From an uncultured Sutterella sp. (GTDB lineage Bacteria; Pseudomonadota; Gammaproteobacteria; Burkholderiales; Burkholderiaceae_F), in NCBI GenBank assembly GCA_900553105.1, contig USCE01000002.1:1-47655 (forward strand): DNA of 47,655 nt, written 5' to 3'. Of the stretch, positions 17,303 through 24,793 are shown piece after piece (position 1 is the first letter of the stretch; every line of letters begins with the position of its first letter). Below the pieces are notes generated by a model, which searched no databases, was not told the origin of the DNA, and worked only from the letters and a program-made list of their open reading frames with translations. The position numbers and the translations under genes are program-made.

Positions 17303-18517
17303 ATGGCTTTGGATCGCCGCTGGTTCTATTTGGCATTGTTTTGGCTCGTGAATTTTTCACTAGGGTCTTTTTATGCTTGGAGTGTGTACTCGAGTTGGTT
17401 GGCCGAGCACTATAGTTTGATTTCTCAAATAACTGTCACGGCGTCGTCGTTGACGTTTGTTTTTAGTATTGGGGCAGCTTGTAATCCCGTTTCGATGGTC
17501 GCCGCAGGCTATTTAAACGATCGATTCGGCCCTCGCATCGTTTTGGTTGTCGGTGGCGCAGTCTCTGCTTTGGGCTATTTCCTGATGAGTTTGAGTACGG
17601 ATTCATCGCTACTTTTGATCGGCTACGGCATTTGCTTGGGGATGGGGTCTGGTGCCTGCGTTATTGCGACAGTTTCTTCTGCGGTAAAAATGTTTCCCGA
17701 GATGCGAGGCTTGGCCGGGGGATCCGTGGGCACTTCCTATGGAATTGGTTCGGTCTGTTTGCCTCCGCTGGCAAATTACTTAGCACAGCAATTTGGAATC
17801 ATAGTCACATTGCAGATTTTTGCGGTAGCTTGTTTAATCATTATTTGGACGGCGGCTTCGTTAGTTTCCTCAAAGGCGTTGGGAAAAACAGGCTCGGCCG
17901 TGTCGGCTCAAATGACCGATGAGTTGAATTGGCAAGCAATGATTAAGACCCCGCGGTTCTATGCGATGTTTGCTTTGTTTATTGTAGGTACGCTTTCGCC
18001 TTTGATGCTATTTTCTCAAACAGTCAGTATTGCTAGAGAGCAAGTTCATTTGCCGTTAGCGTTGGCCGTGTTGTCAGTATCAATTTTGGCATTAGCGAAT
18101 ACTTCAGCTCGATTGTTGGCAGGAGCGTTGTCCGACAAAATTGGTCGAGTAAATACACTGATGATCTCGGTAATGCTTGCCATTGTAGGACTGTTCTTTT
18201 TGAGTTTATCTGCACCGGGACAAAGCGGACTCTTTTTTACGGGGTTGATTTGTATTGGAGCCTGTTTTGGTTCTTGTGTAGGTGTATTTCCAAGCTACAC
18301 GGCAGAACAGTTTGGGCCGCGCAATGCTAGTATGAATTACGGGATTTTGGCATTGGCCTTTTCGGTGGCCAGTATCTTGGGACCCAATATTATTCAATTG
18401 ACTGTCCAAGATGGACAGTATCAAGCCGCTTATTACACCGCGATGGCAATCAGTTCTATGGGGTTGATTGCGGCATATTTCTGCCGGAAGTTCGAAAGAA
18501 AGTTGCCAACACAGTAG
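17303..18517 (+). CDS. MFS transporter, oxalate/formate antiporter (OFA) type
   Basis: 404 residues, 12 membrane segments. The ATG at 17303 is preceded by TAGGAG with 8 bp spacing; in-frame starts further upstream (17210, 17258) lack a ribosome site and add non-family residues. The first helix has the OFA signature (NFSLGSFYAWSVYSSWLAEHY). The cytoplasmic loop motif appears as GYLNDRFGPRIV, and the mirrored loop as GALSDKIGRVNTL. OFA carriers move small mono- or dicarboxylates, so a carboxylate role fits the neighbourhood, but the substrate is not known. It is divergent from the porin operon and convergent with a dcuC pseudogene. Confidence 0.85.
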   Translation: MALDRRWFYLALFWLVNFSLGSFYAWSVYSSWLAEHYSLISQITVTASSLTFVFSIGAACNPVSMVAAGYLNDRFGPRIVLVVGGAVSALGYFLMSLSTDSSLLLIGYGICLGMGSGACVIATVSSAVKMFPEMRGLAGGSVGTSYGIGSVCLPPLANYLAQQFGIIVTLQIFAVACLIIIWTAASLVSSKALGKTGSAVSAQMTDELNWQAMIKTPRFYAMFALFIVGTLSPLMLFSQTVSIAREQVHLPLALAVLSVSILALANTSARLLAGALSDKIGRVNTLMISVMLAIVGLFFLSLSAPGQSGLFFTGLICIGACFGSCVGVFPSYTAEQFGPRNASMNYGILALAFSVASILGPNIIQLTVQDGQYQAAYYTAMAISSMGLIAAYFCRKFERKLPTQ

Positions 18518-18526
18518 GTGGTTTAC

Positions 18527-18556
18527 CAAAAAAGCGGGCAAGTTTACACTTGCCTG
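18527..18556 (-). terminator. intrinsic terminator left from the dcuC pseudogene
   Basis: Stem GGCAAGT (18537-18543)/ACTTGCC (18548-18554), extended by a wobble and a C-G pair, with a T run on the minus strand (A at 18527-18533). It closely matches the terminator of dcuC2 at 12933-12966. Confidence 0.8.
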
Positions 18557-18610
18557 ACAATGTAAAGATTGCGTTTGGGGAGTCACACTTTTGAAGTGGC
18601 TCCCTAATTT

Positions 18611-19491
18611 TTGGAAGGCCAAGATCAACACCAACCAGGTGACAATCGTCGGAATGGACGTACGTTTGACCAAGTCAAGGGGAGAAACGCTTGCCATATC
18701 GTCCAAAAGAATCACAACAACGGCAATCGGGCTCATTGTACGGCTCAATTGAGACTCGTGCGGCGTCACGGCTTCATTAAATGCAAAGACGGCCTCATCG
18801 GAGCTGTTTAACACGGTCATGACGAACGTACCTAAGGCAGCACCTACGCGGGCAAATTTTAATGCTTCAATCAAAGCACTAACTACCCCCATTTCATGCA
18901 GAGCAGTAGCAAAAACGCCGGCGGTGATGGTGATACCGAGAATGTTGGCATACCCCTTACCGGTGCCGTCAAAGAAGCTCGTAAAGACTTTTGGCGGATG
19001 GCAATGAGTGACAATCATCCTGTAGACCGTACCGATTAACATGGCTTGTGCCACACCTATCTTGACGGCGGGAACGCAAGTGTTACTGAGCAACAAAATG
19101 GTCAACAGGACAGGTGGAGCAATGGCAGAGAGAATGTTCACGTGATCGATACCTCCCGAAGCGTCTACTTGAATATCGCTCATTTAAGGAGGTAAAAGTA
19201 CGCACCTGGGGATAAAGAAAAGGCCTAAGCTTTTCATCGGGCGGGTTAACAATTGCACGAGATAGTGCAGCGAACCAAGAAAGCAAAATCTATTGCAGAG
19301 CAGATTGATTGAATCAAACCGCCCGAAGTCATGGATTGGGCAAACTGATCGAAAGCAGCTATCGGATCCATTGCGATGGCGCACATTACTAAACTGGAGA
19401 TTCACAAAACCAAGCGTGTTTCGTATCGGCGGGCTAAGGCGTAGATGGTGGCAATTACAATCGCAATCGATGCCCAGAACGTGAGAGTTAT
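18611..19491 (-). pseudogene. degraded DcuC-family carrier (relic of a dcuC2 duplicate)
   Basis: Collinear with dcuC2 (13019-14281) but broken in several ways. The start codon is ATA (19489-19491) instead of ATG. The N-terminal half is frameshifted (YLVQLLTRPMKSLGLFFIPRC is readable only in another frame). About 320 bp of the middle, between the equivalents of dcuC2 13990 and 13670, are missing near 19195-19205. A block between NEAVTPHESQ and LSRTMSPIA is lost. The stop codon is changed to CAA, so reading runs on into the MFS gene on the other strand. The surviving C-terminal half still reads MSDIQVDASGGIDHVNIL and FFDGTGKGYANILGITITAGVFA. Its downstream terminator is kept. Confidence 0.9.
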
Positions 19492-19553
19492 GGAAGCAGG
19501 TCCTTTCAGAGGTATGGATTGATTTTTTCGATCACTCTTGAGGTTGATGCGCA

Positions 19554-19596
19554 AGATTCAAAAATGTTTTTTGAATCTAGTTAATGGTTACTAGAT
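19554..19596. repeat. two overlapping palindromes upstream of the dcuC pseudogene
   Basis: First, a perfect 11-bp AT-rich hairpin, AGATTCAAAAA (19554-19564)/TTTTTGAATCT (19568-19578), with a 3-nt loop. Overlapping it is ATCTAGT (19575-19581)/ACTAGAT (19590-19596). The rest of 19492-19767 shows no gene. These may be the remains of the promoter/operator of the dead dcuC gene. Confidence 0.4.
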
Positions 19597-19703
19597 GAGC
19601 GAATAATAATTCTACGGGGATTAATTGGTCGCCAAGAGTTTTCAGGTGCTGAGAAACAAAGTGATGGGATTGATCGCAAATTATTGCCTAATTTACGTAG
19701 AAC

Positions 19704-19744
19704 GAAAAAGAACATTGCCGACATCGTGGTTAATGTCGGCAATG
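19704..19744 (-). terminator. intrinsic terminator after dcuC3
   Basis: Perfect 12-bp stem CATTGCCGACAT (19713-19724)/ATGTCGGCAATG (19733-19744), 8-nt loop. On the minus strand it is followed by TTCTTTTTC. Confidence 0.88.
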
Positions 19745-19767
19745 CGATAGGCTGAGGAAGGTCGATA

Positions 19768-21027
19768 TTAGAAGAAAAGTAATAAGGTAATGACTCCTAC
19801 AATCATGCCAGGAGCGGTTCGCTTGACGATTTCAACGGGGTTGACTTGACAAAGCCCGGAAATAACAATCACCACACCGGCAATCGGACTCATGGTGCGA
19901 CCTAAAGCACCGGCAACATAAGCAAGGTTTCCGAGGCTAACAATGCTTAGGCCGAAACTTTCTGCGTGCGGCGTAACTGCTTCGTTAAAGGCCATGGTTG
20001 CAGCGTCTCCCGAGCCCACTAAAATGGCCATTAAATACGGTCCCAACACGCCGCCCCATTTAGCGTATTCGTTGGACTCTTTAAGTACATCAATTAAAAC
20101 GTTGACAAGTCCGGCTGTTTGCAAACCGATGGCAAAAACGCTTGCCGACACAATGATGCTGACGACGTCGGCAAAGCCTTTACCACAACCGGTGAAGAAT
20201 TGACCGGTGGCCTTAGCCGGGTTCGAGCGTGTGACAATAATCGTATAGATTGCACCGATAACCATTGCTTGCGCAACGCCCATTTTCAAAGCGGGCATCG
20301 AAGTGTTGCCGAGGACTAAAAGCACGAGTGGTACCAAAGGTGCAATGGCATACAGTAAGTTCACCTTGGTGACCGTTTCGCCAAATTGAGTTTGGCCGAC
20401 TACGACGCCATCGCCTTTGTGGTCCTTAAGGATAAATTCCGTCACCGTGATCATCACGACACTGATAGCCCACAGTACCATGTAGGTTGTCATATTTTGC
20501 AAAATGAATTCCATGCCGGAGATGCCAACATAGGAGCCCACCATATTTTGGTGCGGTGAGCCGGGGTTTAAAAATGAGCCGATGGTACCGGCCAATACGG
20601 CAGCGCCCGCTCCGACGGGTTTGATGCCTGCACGGATCATTACGGGGATAAGCGTAGCACCAACAGCGGCCGCGCAACCCGAGGCACTCGGAATGGCTGT
20701 GTTAACGACCAATGTCACGAGCGTACATGCAGGAATTAGTAGCACACCTAAACGTTTCAGAGGAGCAGAAAGTAATGTGACGAGATGGAGGTCACATTTG
20801 GTAAAACTCACCAAAAATGCAAAGCCCATGGCTGCCGTAATGGCTTTAACCAGTGTGGCGCTTGTCATCATTTTGGCAAATTGATTGAAAGCGGCCATGG
20901 GTTGCAGGGAAATCAGGCACAGGAAGATACCCGCGCTCAGCAAAGTCACGCGTACTTCGCACTTTTTAATGAGTGCAACGATGACGGCGACGATAGCGGC
21001 AACGGCTAACCAAGCAGTGATTGTCAT
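19768..21027 (-). CDS. DcuC-family C4-dicarboxylate-type carrier (copy 3)
   Basis: 419 residues, polytopic, same subgroup as copies 1 and 2. Blocks seen: KKCEVRVTLLSAGIFLCLISLQPM, AIPSASGCAAAVGATLIPVMIRAG, FLNPGSPHQNMVGSYVG, LVGSGDAATMAFNEAVTPHAE, ALGRTMSPIAGVVIVISGLCQVNPVEIVKRTAPG. It starts 12 bp after the stop of amidohydrolase 1, so the two are co-transcribed. This carrier is paired with the metallo-amidohydrolase rather than with an AbgA protein, which suggests related substrates for the two enzyme types. Confidence 0.86.
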   Translation of the reverse strand: MTITAWLAVAAIVAVIVALIKKCEVRVTLLSAGIFLCLISLQPMAAFNQFAKMMTSATLVKAITAAMGFAFLVSFTKCDLHLVTLLSAPLKRLGVLLIPACTLVTLVVNTAIPSASGCAAAVGATLIPVMIRAGIKPVGAGAAVLAGTIGSFLNPGSPHQNMVGSYVGISGMEFILQNMTTYMVLWAISVVMITVTEFILKDHKGDGVVVGQTQFGETVTKVNLLYAIAPLVPLVLLVLGNTSMPALKMGVAQAMVIGAIYTIIVTRSNPAKATGQFFTGCGKGFADVVSIIVSASVFAIGLQTAGLVNVLIDVLKESNEYAKWGGVLGPYLMAILVGSGDAATMAFNEAVTPHAESFGLSIVSLGNLAYVAGALGRTMSPIAGVVIVISGLCQVNPVEIVKRTAPGMIVGVITLLLFF

Positions 21028-21039
21028 AAGAGTGTTCCT

Positions 21040-22449
21040 TTAAAGTTTCAGACGAGCCGGTTCGTTTTCAGACAGATCAATCGTGATCGTTTCGTAGCCC
21101 TTGTCCTGAAGAGCTTTTTGACCACGATCGGTCGTGATAATGCGCATGTCGGAGCCATAGAGTCGTCCGTCTTTCATATTGACGCGCCCGTCAATAAAGG
21201 TTTCGACAGCCACATGGCTTTCTTTGTCAACGATTGTGATGTCGGCAACTGCTCCTTCGGAGAGGTGGCCGCGGTCAAACAGTCGTAAGTGACGGGCAGC
21301 GTTGGTGCTGGCTTTCATGACAAATTCCGGCAGAGTAATGGCACCGAATTTCACCAAGGCCAGTCCCATCGGGATAATGACGTTTCTCGGGATGCATCCA
21401 CCGTCGGTAGACATAGCATCAACGACGAACGTGCCATCTTCACGCTTGGCGCTGGCGAGCATCAGACGAGATACGGCTGCGTTAACTGGGAAGCAACCGA
21501 CTACATTTGTCGTCCCCATCTTTTCCCAGTACTGCATGGCGTCCAAGCCTTCCAGGATATCGGTGATGTAGCCTGTGTCTTTGAGAGTGATGAGAATGCG
21601 ACGTCGGAATGCTTCGCGAATACCTTCGGCACTGACTGGTAAACTAAAAATTTCCAAACAGGTACGGGTGACAAAGTCCAAAACATTGCCGTCTTTGTCA
21701 CACGATAAATGGGTACCGTTTAAAGGACTGAGATAGGCTTCTGACCAGATTCGCGGATGAGCGCGCAATAAATCCAAGGCCTCATTGGCTTCTTTATCAG
21801 CAGCCCAAACGCGACCGCGACAATAAGAATTTATGTGAGCTAAGTGCAGTCGGAGATCGCCAGTGATTTCCACCGCTTGCTTCATACCGAGAATATCCGA
21901 GTGCGCCGTGGTGGTACCGGCGTGCCAAGCAACATAAACGTCTTTGTCGTTACAAAGTTCGATGGTGTCGCGACAGGCCTGAGCCGACAGAGGCCAGTGC
22001 CCGCCGACAAGCTTGACGCCGATTGCACCACCTTGAGTTTGAGAGTCAATGAAACTTTCAATTTGCGAGCGATTCGGCGTGTCAGTACCCCAGAGTTCTG
22101 AGGGTTCCATCCGATCGACAATCGCCACGTTAAGGCCGGCTCCGGTTTTGTGTCCGTCGTTTAAAAGTTCTGCTAATGGGCCGGCCATATCCAAGCAGGT
22201 TGTAATACCGGCTAGGGCAGTCATGCGAGAGCCATAAGGCGAACCGTAAACCGAACCTAAATGCATGTGTGCGTCAATAATGCCGGGAAACACATAACGC
22301 CCCATACAGTCTTCTACAGTTTTGGTTTTGCCGGAGAGGTTTTCTCCGACAGCGGCGATTTTCCCGTTTTCAATGGCCACATCCATCACGCCGTTTCGGT
22401 TGTTGATGGGATCGACCACATGACCGTTTTTCAGTAAAACATCCCACAT
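21040..22449 (-). CDS. binuclear metal-dependent amidohydrolase (copy 1)
   Basis: 469 residues from the ATG at 22449, which has GAGGAG upstream; starts before it would add non-family residues. Amidohydrolase-superfamily TIM barrel of the dihydroorotase/hydantoinase/D-aminoacylase type. Metal ligands visible: HxH at 61-63 (IDAHMHLGS), a Lys at 146 likely carboxylated (IGVKLVGGHWP), His176 (AWHAG), His202/205 (LHLAHINS) and the late Asp in MSTDGG. The N-terminal strand set (LLKNGHVVDPINN) and the C-terminal GAVADITIVDKESHVAVETFIDGRVNMKDGRLYG complete the fold. No signal peptide. It is in an operon with dcuC3 and divergent from capA1. A cyclic amide, N-acyl amino acid or isopeptide is the expected substrate class; the exact one cannot be told. 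Confidence 0.82.
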   Translation of the reverse strand: MWDVLLKNGHVVDPINNRNGVMDVAIENGKIAAVGENLSGKTKTVEDCMGRYVFPGIIDAHMHLGSVYGSPYGSRMTALAGITTCLDMAGPLAELLNDGHKTGAGLNVAIVDRMEPSELWGTDTPNRSQIESFIDSQTQGGAIGVKLVGGHWPLSAQACRDTIELCNDKDVYVAWHAGTTTAHSDILGMKQAVEITGDLRLHLAHINSYCRGRVWAADKEANEALDLLRAHPRIWSEAYLSPLNGTHLSCDKDGNVLDFVTRTCLEIFSLPVSAEGIREAFRRRILITLKDTGYITDILEGLDAMQYWEKMGTTNVVGCFPVNAAVSRLMLASAKREDGTFVVDAMSTDGGCIPRNVIIPMGLALVKFGAITLPEFVMKASTNAARHLRLFDRGHLSEGAVADITIVDKESHVAVETFIDGRVNMKDGRLYGSDMRIITTDRGQKALQDKGYETITIDLSENEPARLKL

Positions 22450-22521
22450 CTTTGCTCCTCGCGAAAATAGATTGTGTTTGGTATCAAGGTTAGGCAAGTG
22501 GGGTCGCATTTCCAAAGTAAC

Positions 22522-22533
22522 TCAGTTAACTGA
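22522..22533. promoter_or_regulatory. TCAGTTAACTGA operator-like palindrome between amidohydrolase 1 and capA1
   Basis: Perfect 12-bp palindrome, identical to 17218-17229. On the minus strand a promoter candidate is TTGACT (22562-22557), 17 bp, TACCAG (22539-22534). The palindrome begins right after this -10 and would cover the start point, the classic position for a repressor. Confidence 0.6.
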
Positions 22534-22610
22534 CTGGTAGAAAAAGGCTTTGATATAGTCAAAAGAAAACCGACGAAGGTCTCGGTGAATCGATTTGTAG
22601 GGGCAAGATT

Positions 22611-23903
22611 ATGAAAACTACGTTTATCGCTACGGGTGATAGTTTCATCACTCGACACATTGCCGAAGGCGGCTATGAGGGTTATGACAAGGTAAAAGAG
22701 CTTATCGCCAGTCATGATGTGCGCTTTGCCAATCTTGAGCAAACTTTCCACAATCAAGAAGGCTATCCAGCTGCTGCTAGCGGTGGTACATGGGCGATGA
22801 CAGAGCCTGAAAAATTAGATGACATGAAGGCTTTCGGTTTTAATATTTTTAATACGGCTAACAATCACTCCGGAGACTACGGTCAAGGTGGTATCGTAGC
22901 AACGATTAAGCATCTCAAGGAGCGTGGAATGCTTTTTGCCGGTACCGGCATGACGCTGCAGGAAGCTTCGCGTCCATGTTACTTAGAAACAAAAGAAGCG
23001 CGTGTGGCCATGATTGGTGTAACGAGCTCATTTGATCCTGCGGCAAGAGCTGGCGCTCACAGTGGAGAAGTTATCGGTCGACCGGGTTTAAATCCGCTTC
23101 GATACTCAACGATTTATCACGTCAATCAAGCACACTTTGACATGGTCAAAGAATTGGCTCGCGTGACGCTTGTCAATTGGCCTGTGGAGCAAAAAATTGA
23201 GTGCGGCTATCTGCCGCCTTTTGCGCCGGGCAGTCTTCCTTTTGGCAAGATGAAGTTTGTCCTTGATAACAATGAATTCATTGAAACGGTACCGCATGCT
23301 GGCGACATGGAGCGCATTGTTGAGGAAATTAAAGAGGCGCGTCGTCAGGCCGACATTGTGTTGGTGAGCTTGCACGTGCACGAAATGACAGGAAAGGACA
23401 CAACTCAAGCAGCGCAATTTCATGAAACGTTTGCGCATGCTTGTATAGATGCCGGAGCCAGTGTTGTTATCGGTCACGGCCCCCATGAGTTGCGTGGTAT
23501 TGAAATCTACAAGGGTGGAGCTATTTTCTACAGCTTGGGCAATTTCATCTTTGAAACGGAAACAACGTTGCTTCAACCTCATGATGCTTATAAGGAGCAA
23601 CATCTGCCAACCGATATGAAAGTCGGCGCTTATATGGACAACCGAAGCCGTAATAACACGATCGGTTTCCCTGTGATGCCGAACATCTGGCGAGCAGTGA
23701 TGGCAGGATGGACGATTGAGGATGGGCTTTTAACGCAAGTACAGCTGTATCCGATCGATTTGGCGATGAACGCTCCTCGTTCGCAAAGGGGACTTCCCCG
23801 TTTGTCGGGCGATGAAGACACGTTGCGTTACTTGCAAAATTTGTCGGATCGCTATAACACGAAGATATCCATAGAGGGTGGCGTAGGCACGATTTGTCTT
23901 TAG
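22611..23903 (+). CDS. CapA family protein (PGA_cap metallophosphatase-like fold, copy 1)
   Basis: 430 residues. It shows the CapA/PgsA-type calcineurin-like motifs in order: TGDSFITR (8-15), FANLEQTF (39-46), NTANNHSGDYG (81-91), SLHVHEM (about 263-269) and VIGHGPHELRG followed by YSLGNFIFE (about 285-313). CapA/PgsA of poly-gamma-glutamate synthesis is membrane-anchored; here there is no signal peptide and no membrane segment, so this is a soluble cytoplasmic form. It is divergent from amidohydrolase 1, and an equal pair is found at 32326-35173. This suggests a metal-dependent hydrolase working with the amidohydrolase rather than a capsule gene (inference). A strong terminator follows. Confidence 0.8.
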   Translation: MKTTFIATGDSFITRHIAEGGYEGYDKVKELIASHDVRFANLEQTFHNQEGYPAAASGGTWAMTEPEKLDDMKAFGFNIFNTANNHSGDYGQGGIVATIKHLKERGMLFAGTGMTLQEASRPCYLETKEARVAMIGVTSSFDPAARAGAHSGEVIGRPGLNPLRYSTIYHVNQAHFDMVKELARVTLVNWPVEQKIECGYLPPFAPGSLPFGKMKFVLDNNEFIETVPHAGDMERIVEEIKEARRQADIVLVSLHVHEMTGKDTTQAAQFHETFAHACIDAGASVVIGHGPHELRGIEIYKGGAIFYSLGNFIFETETTLLQPHDAYKEQHLPTDMKVGAYMDNRSRNNTIGFPVMPNIWRAVMAGWTIEDGLLTQVQLYPIDLAMNAPRSQRGLPRLSGDEDTLRYLQNLSDRYNTKISIEGGVGTICL

Positions 23904-23931
23904 TTTTGGAAAATCCCCAAGAGTCAATTAC

Positions 23932-23964
23932 GCCGTTTGCGGTCAGGCCCAAACGGCTTTTTTT
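23932..23964 (+). terminator. intrinsic terminator after capA1
   Basis: 8-bp stem GCCGTTTG (23932-23939)/CAAACGGC (23950-23957) and seven T. It overlaps the stop codon of the convergent gntR2. Confidence 0.9.
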
Positions 23965-24709
23965 AATGCTGCTCGGCACTGCGAAGGCGCAGATACTGAT
24001 AGTCCGTAACGTTGACAATGAAGCGCAATTCCAATAGATGACCGGAAATCGTAAAAGAGCGGCGTTGTAGGCAAATGGCCGGATAGGGGCAAGGAACTTG
24101 GGCTTTAGCCGCTTGTTCTGGGTTGAGGAACACCGCTTTTGCTTTGTCTTCCATGTTGGTAATAAAGTGATCGAATTTTTCTTGGTAGATCATGTACGGA
24201 TTCTGAAATTGGGGATCCGTAAAAAACTCTTTCGTCAAGTTGGGAAAATCCGAGACACGAAGGAATATGTCGTCAAAGCCACAAACACTGTCAAGTTTTC
24301 GATAGGAAAGCTCACGCCGAATATGGAAAAGTTTTTCGTTTTCAGAGCATTCGATTAAACGGGCTATTTTAGGTGGAATGTGGTCAACTACCTCAAAATC
24401 AACGAGGTTCATAACGGCAGCACCGAGTTCGGGATCATCGGGATAAAACCAATTAATGCGTTCGCGCAATGTATTGACGTTTTGAGTAAAACTGGCCACA
24501 TAAGTGCCTTTGCCCTGAATGCGAATAAGAACGCCTTCGTTGACAAGCTCTTTGAGTGCTCGTCGAATAGTACCCTGGCTAACTTGAAACAAATCAGCCA
24601 ACTCCAATTCGTTAGGAATCATTTGGCCCTGAGTCCAAGTACCTTCCTGGATTTTGTTGCGAAGTCTCTCTTTGACTTGCGCATACAATGCGTGATGAAA
24701 GTCGATCAT
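23963..24709 (-). CDS. GntR-family regulator with UTRA domain (HutC subfamily, copy 2)
   Basis: 248 residues from the ATG at 24709 (MIDFHHALYAQVKERLRNKI). An in-frame TTG at 24790 lies upstream of a terminator hairpin and is unlikely. The winged helix carries IPNELELADLFQVSQGTIRRAL and the wing VLIRIQGKGTYVASF; the UTRA domain follows and ends LLELRFIVNVTDYQYLRLRS. No clear ribosome site precedes the ATG. It lies behind abgA3 but is separated from it by a strong terminator, so it may depend on its own TATAAT promoter or on read-through. Its DNA-reading helix is almost the same as in gntR1, so shared or overlapping operators are likely. Confidence 0.85.
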   Translation of the reverse strand: MIDFHHALYAQVKERLRNKIQEGTWTQGQMIPNELELADLFQVSQGTIRRALKELVNEGVLIRIQGKGTYVASFTQNVNTLRERINWFYPDDPELGAAVMNLVDFEVVDHIPPKIARLIECSENEKLFHIRRELSYRKLDSVCGFDDIFLRVSDFPNLTKEFFTDPQFQNPYMIYQEKFDHFITNMEDKAKAVFLNPEQAAKAQVPCPYPAICLQRRSFTISGHLLELRFIVNVTDYQYLRLRSAEQH

Positions 24710-24720
24710 GGCAACGGCAG

Positions 24721-24760
24721 AAAAAGAAAAATCCGTCGGCGGGAAAATCCGCCGATGGAT
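24721..24760 (-). terminator. intrinsic terminator between abgA3 and gntR2
   Basis: 12-bp stem with one G-U pair, ATCCGTCGGCGG (24731-24742)/CCGCCGATGGAT (24749-24760), followed on the minus strand by TTTTCTTTTT. It ends 12 bp before the gntR2 ATG. Confidence 0.88.
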
Positions 24761-24763
24761 TTG

Positions 24764-24790
24764 ATTATAGCGGTTGTCGAAAAGACTCAA
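24764..24790 (-). promoter_or_regulatory. putative promoter of gntR2
   Basis: On the minus strand a perfect TATAAT (24769-24764) with TTGAGT (24790-24785) 15 bp upstream; the spacing is short. It lies just behind the abgA3 stop, so RNA would start inside the terminator hairpin. This could keep gntR2 expressed when abgA3 is off. Confidence 0.4.
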
Positions 24791-24793
24791 ATA

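Noticed and set aside
18206..18610. C-terminal continuation of the minus-strand frame past the dcuC pseudogene into the MFS gene
   Set aside because: It is read-through caused by a mutated stop codon. The residues have no family similarity and lie antisense to a real gene.
22611..23903. Capsule or poly-gamma-glutamate synthesis locus, suggested by the CapA similarity
   Set aside because: No CapB, CapC or CapD-like genes are nearby, and neither CapA protein has a membrane anchor.
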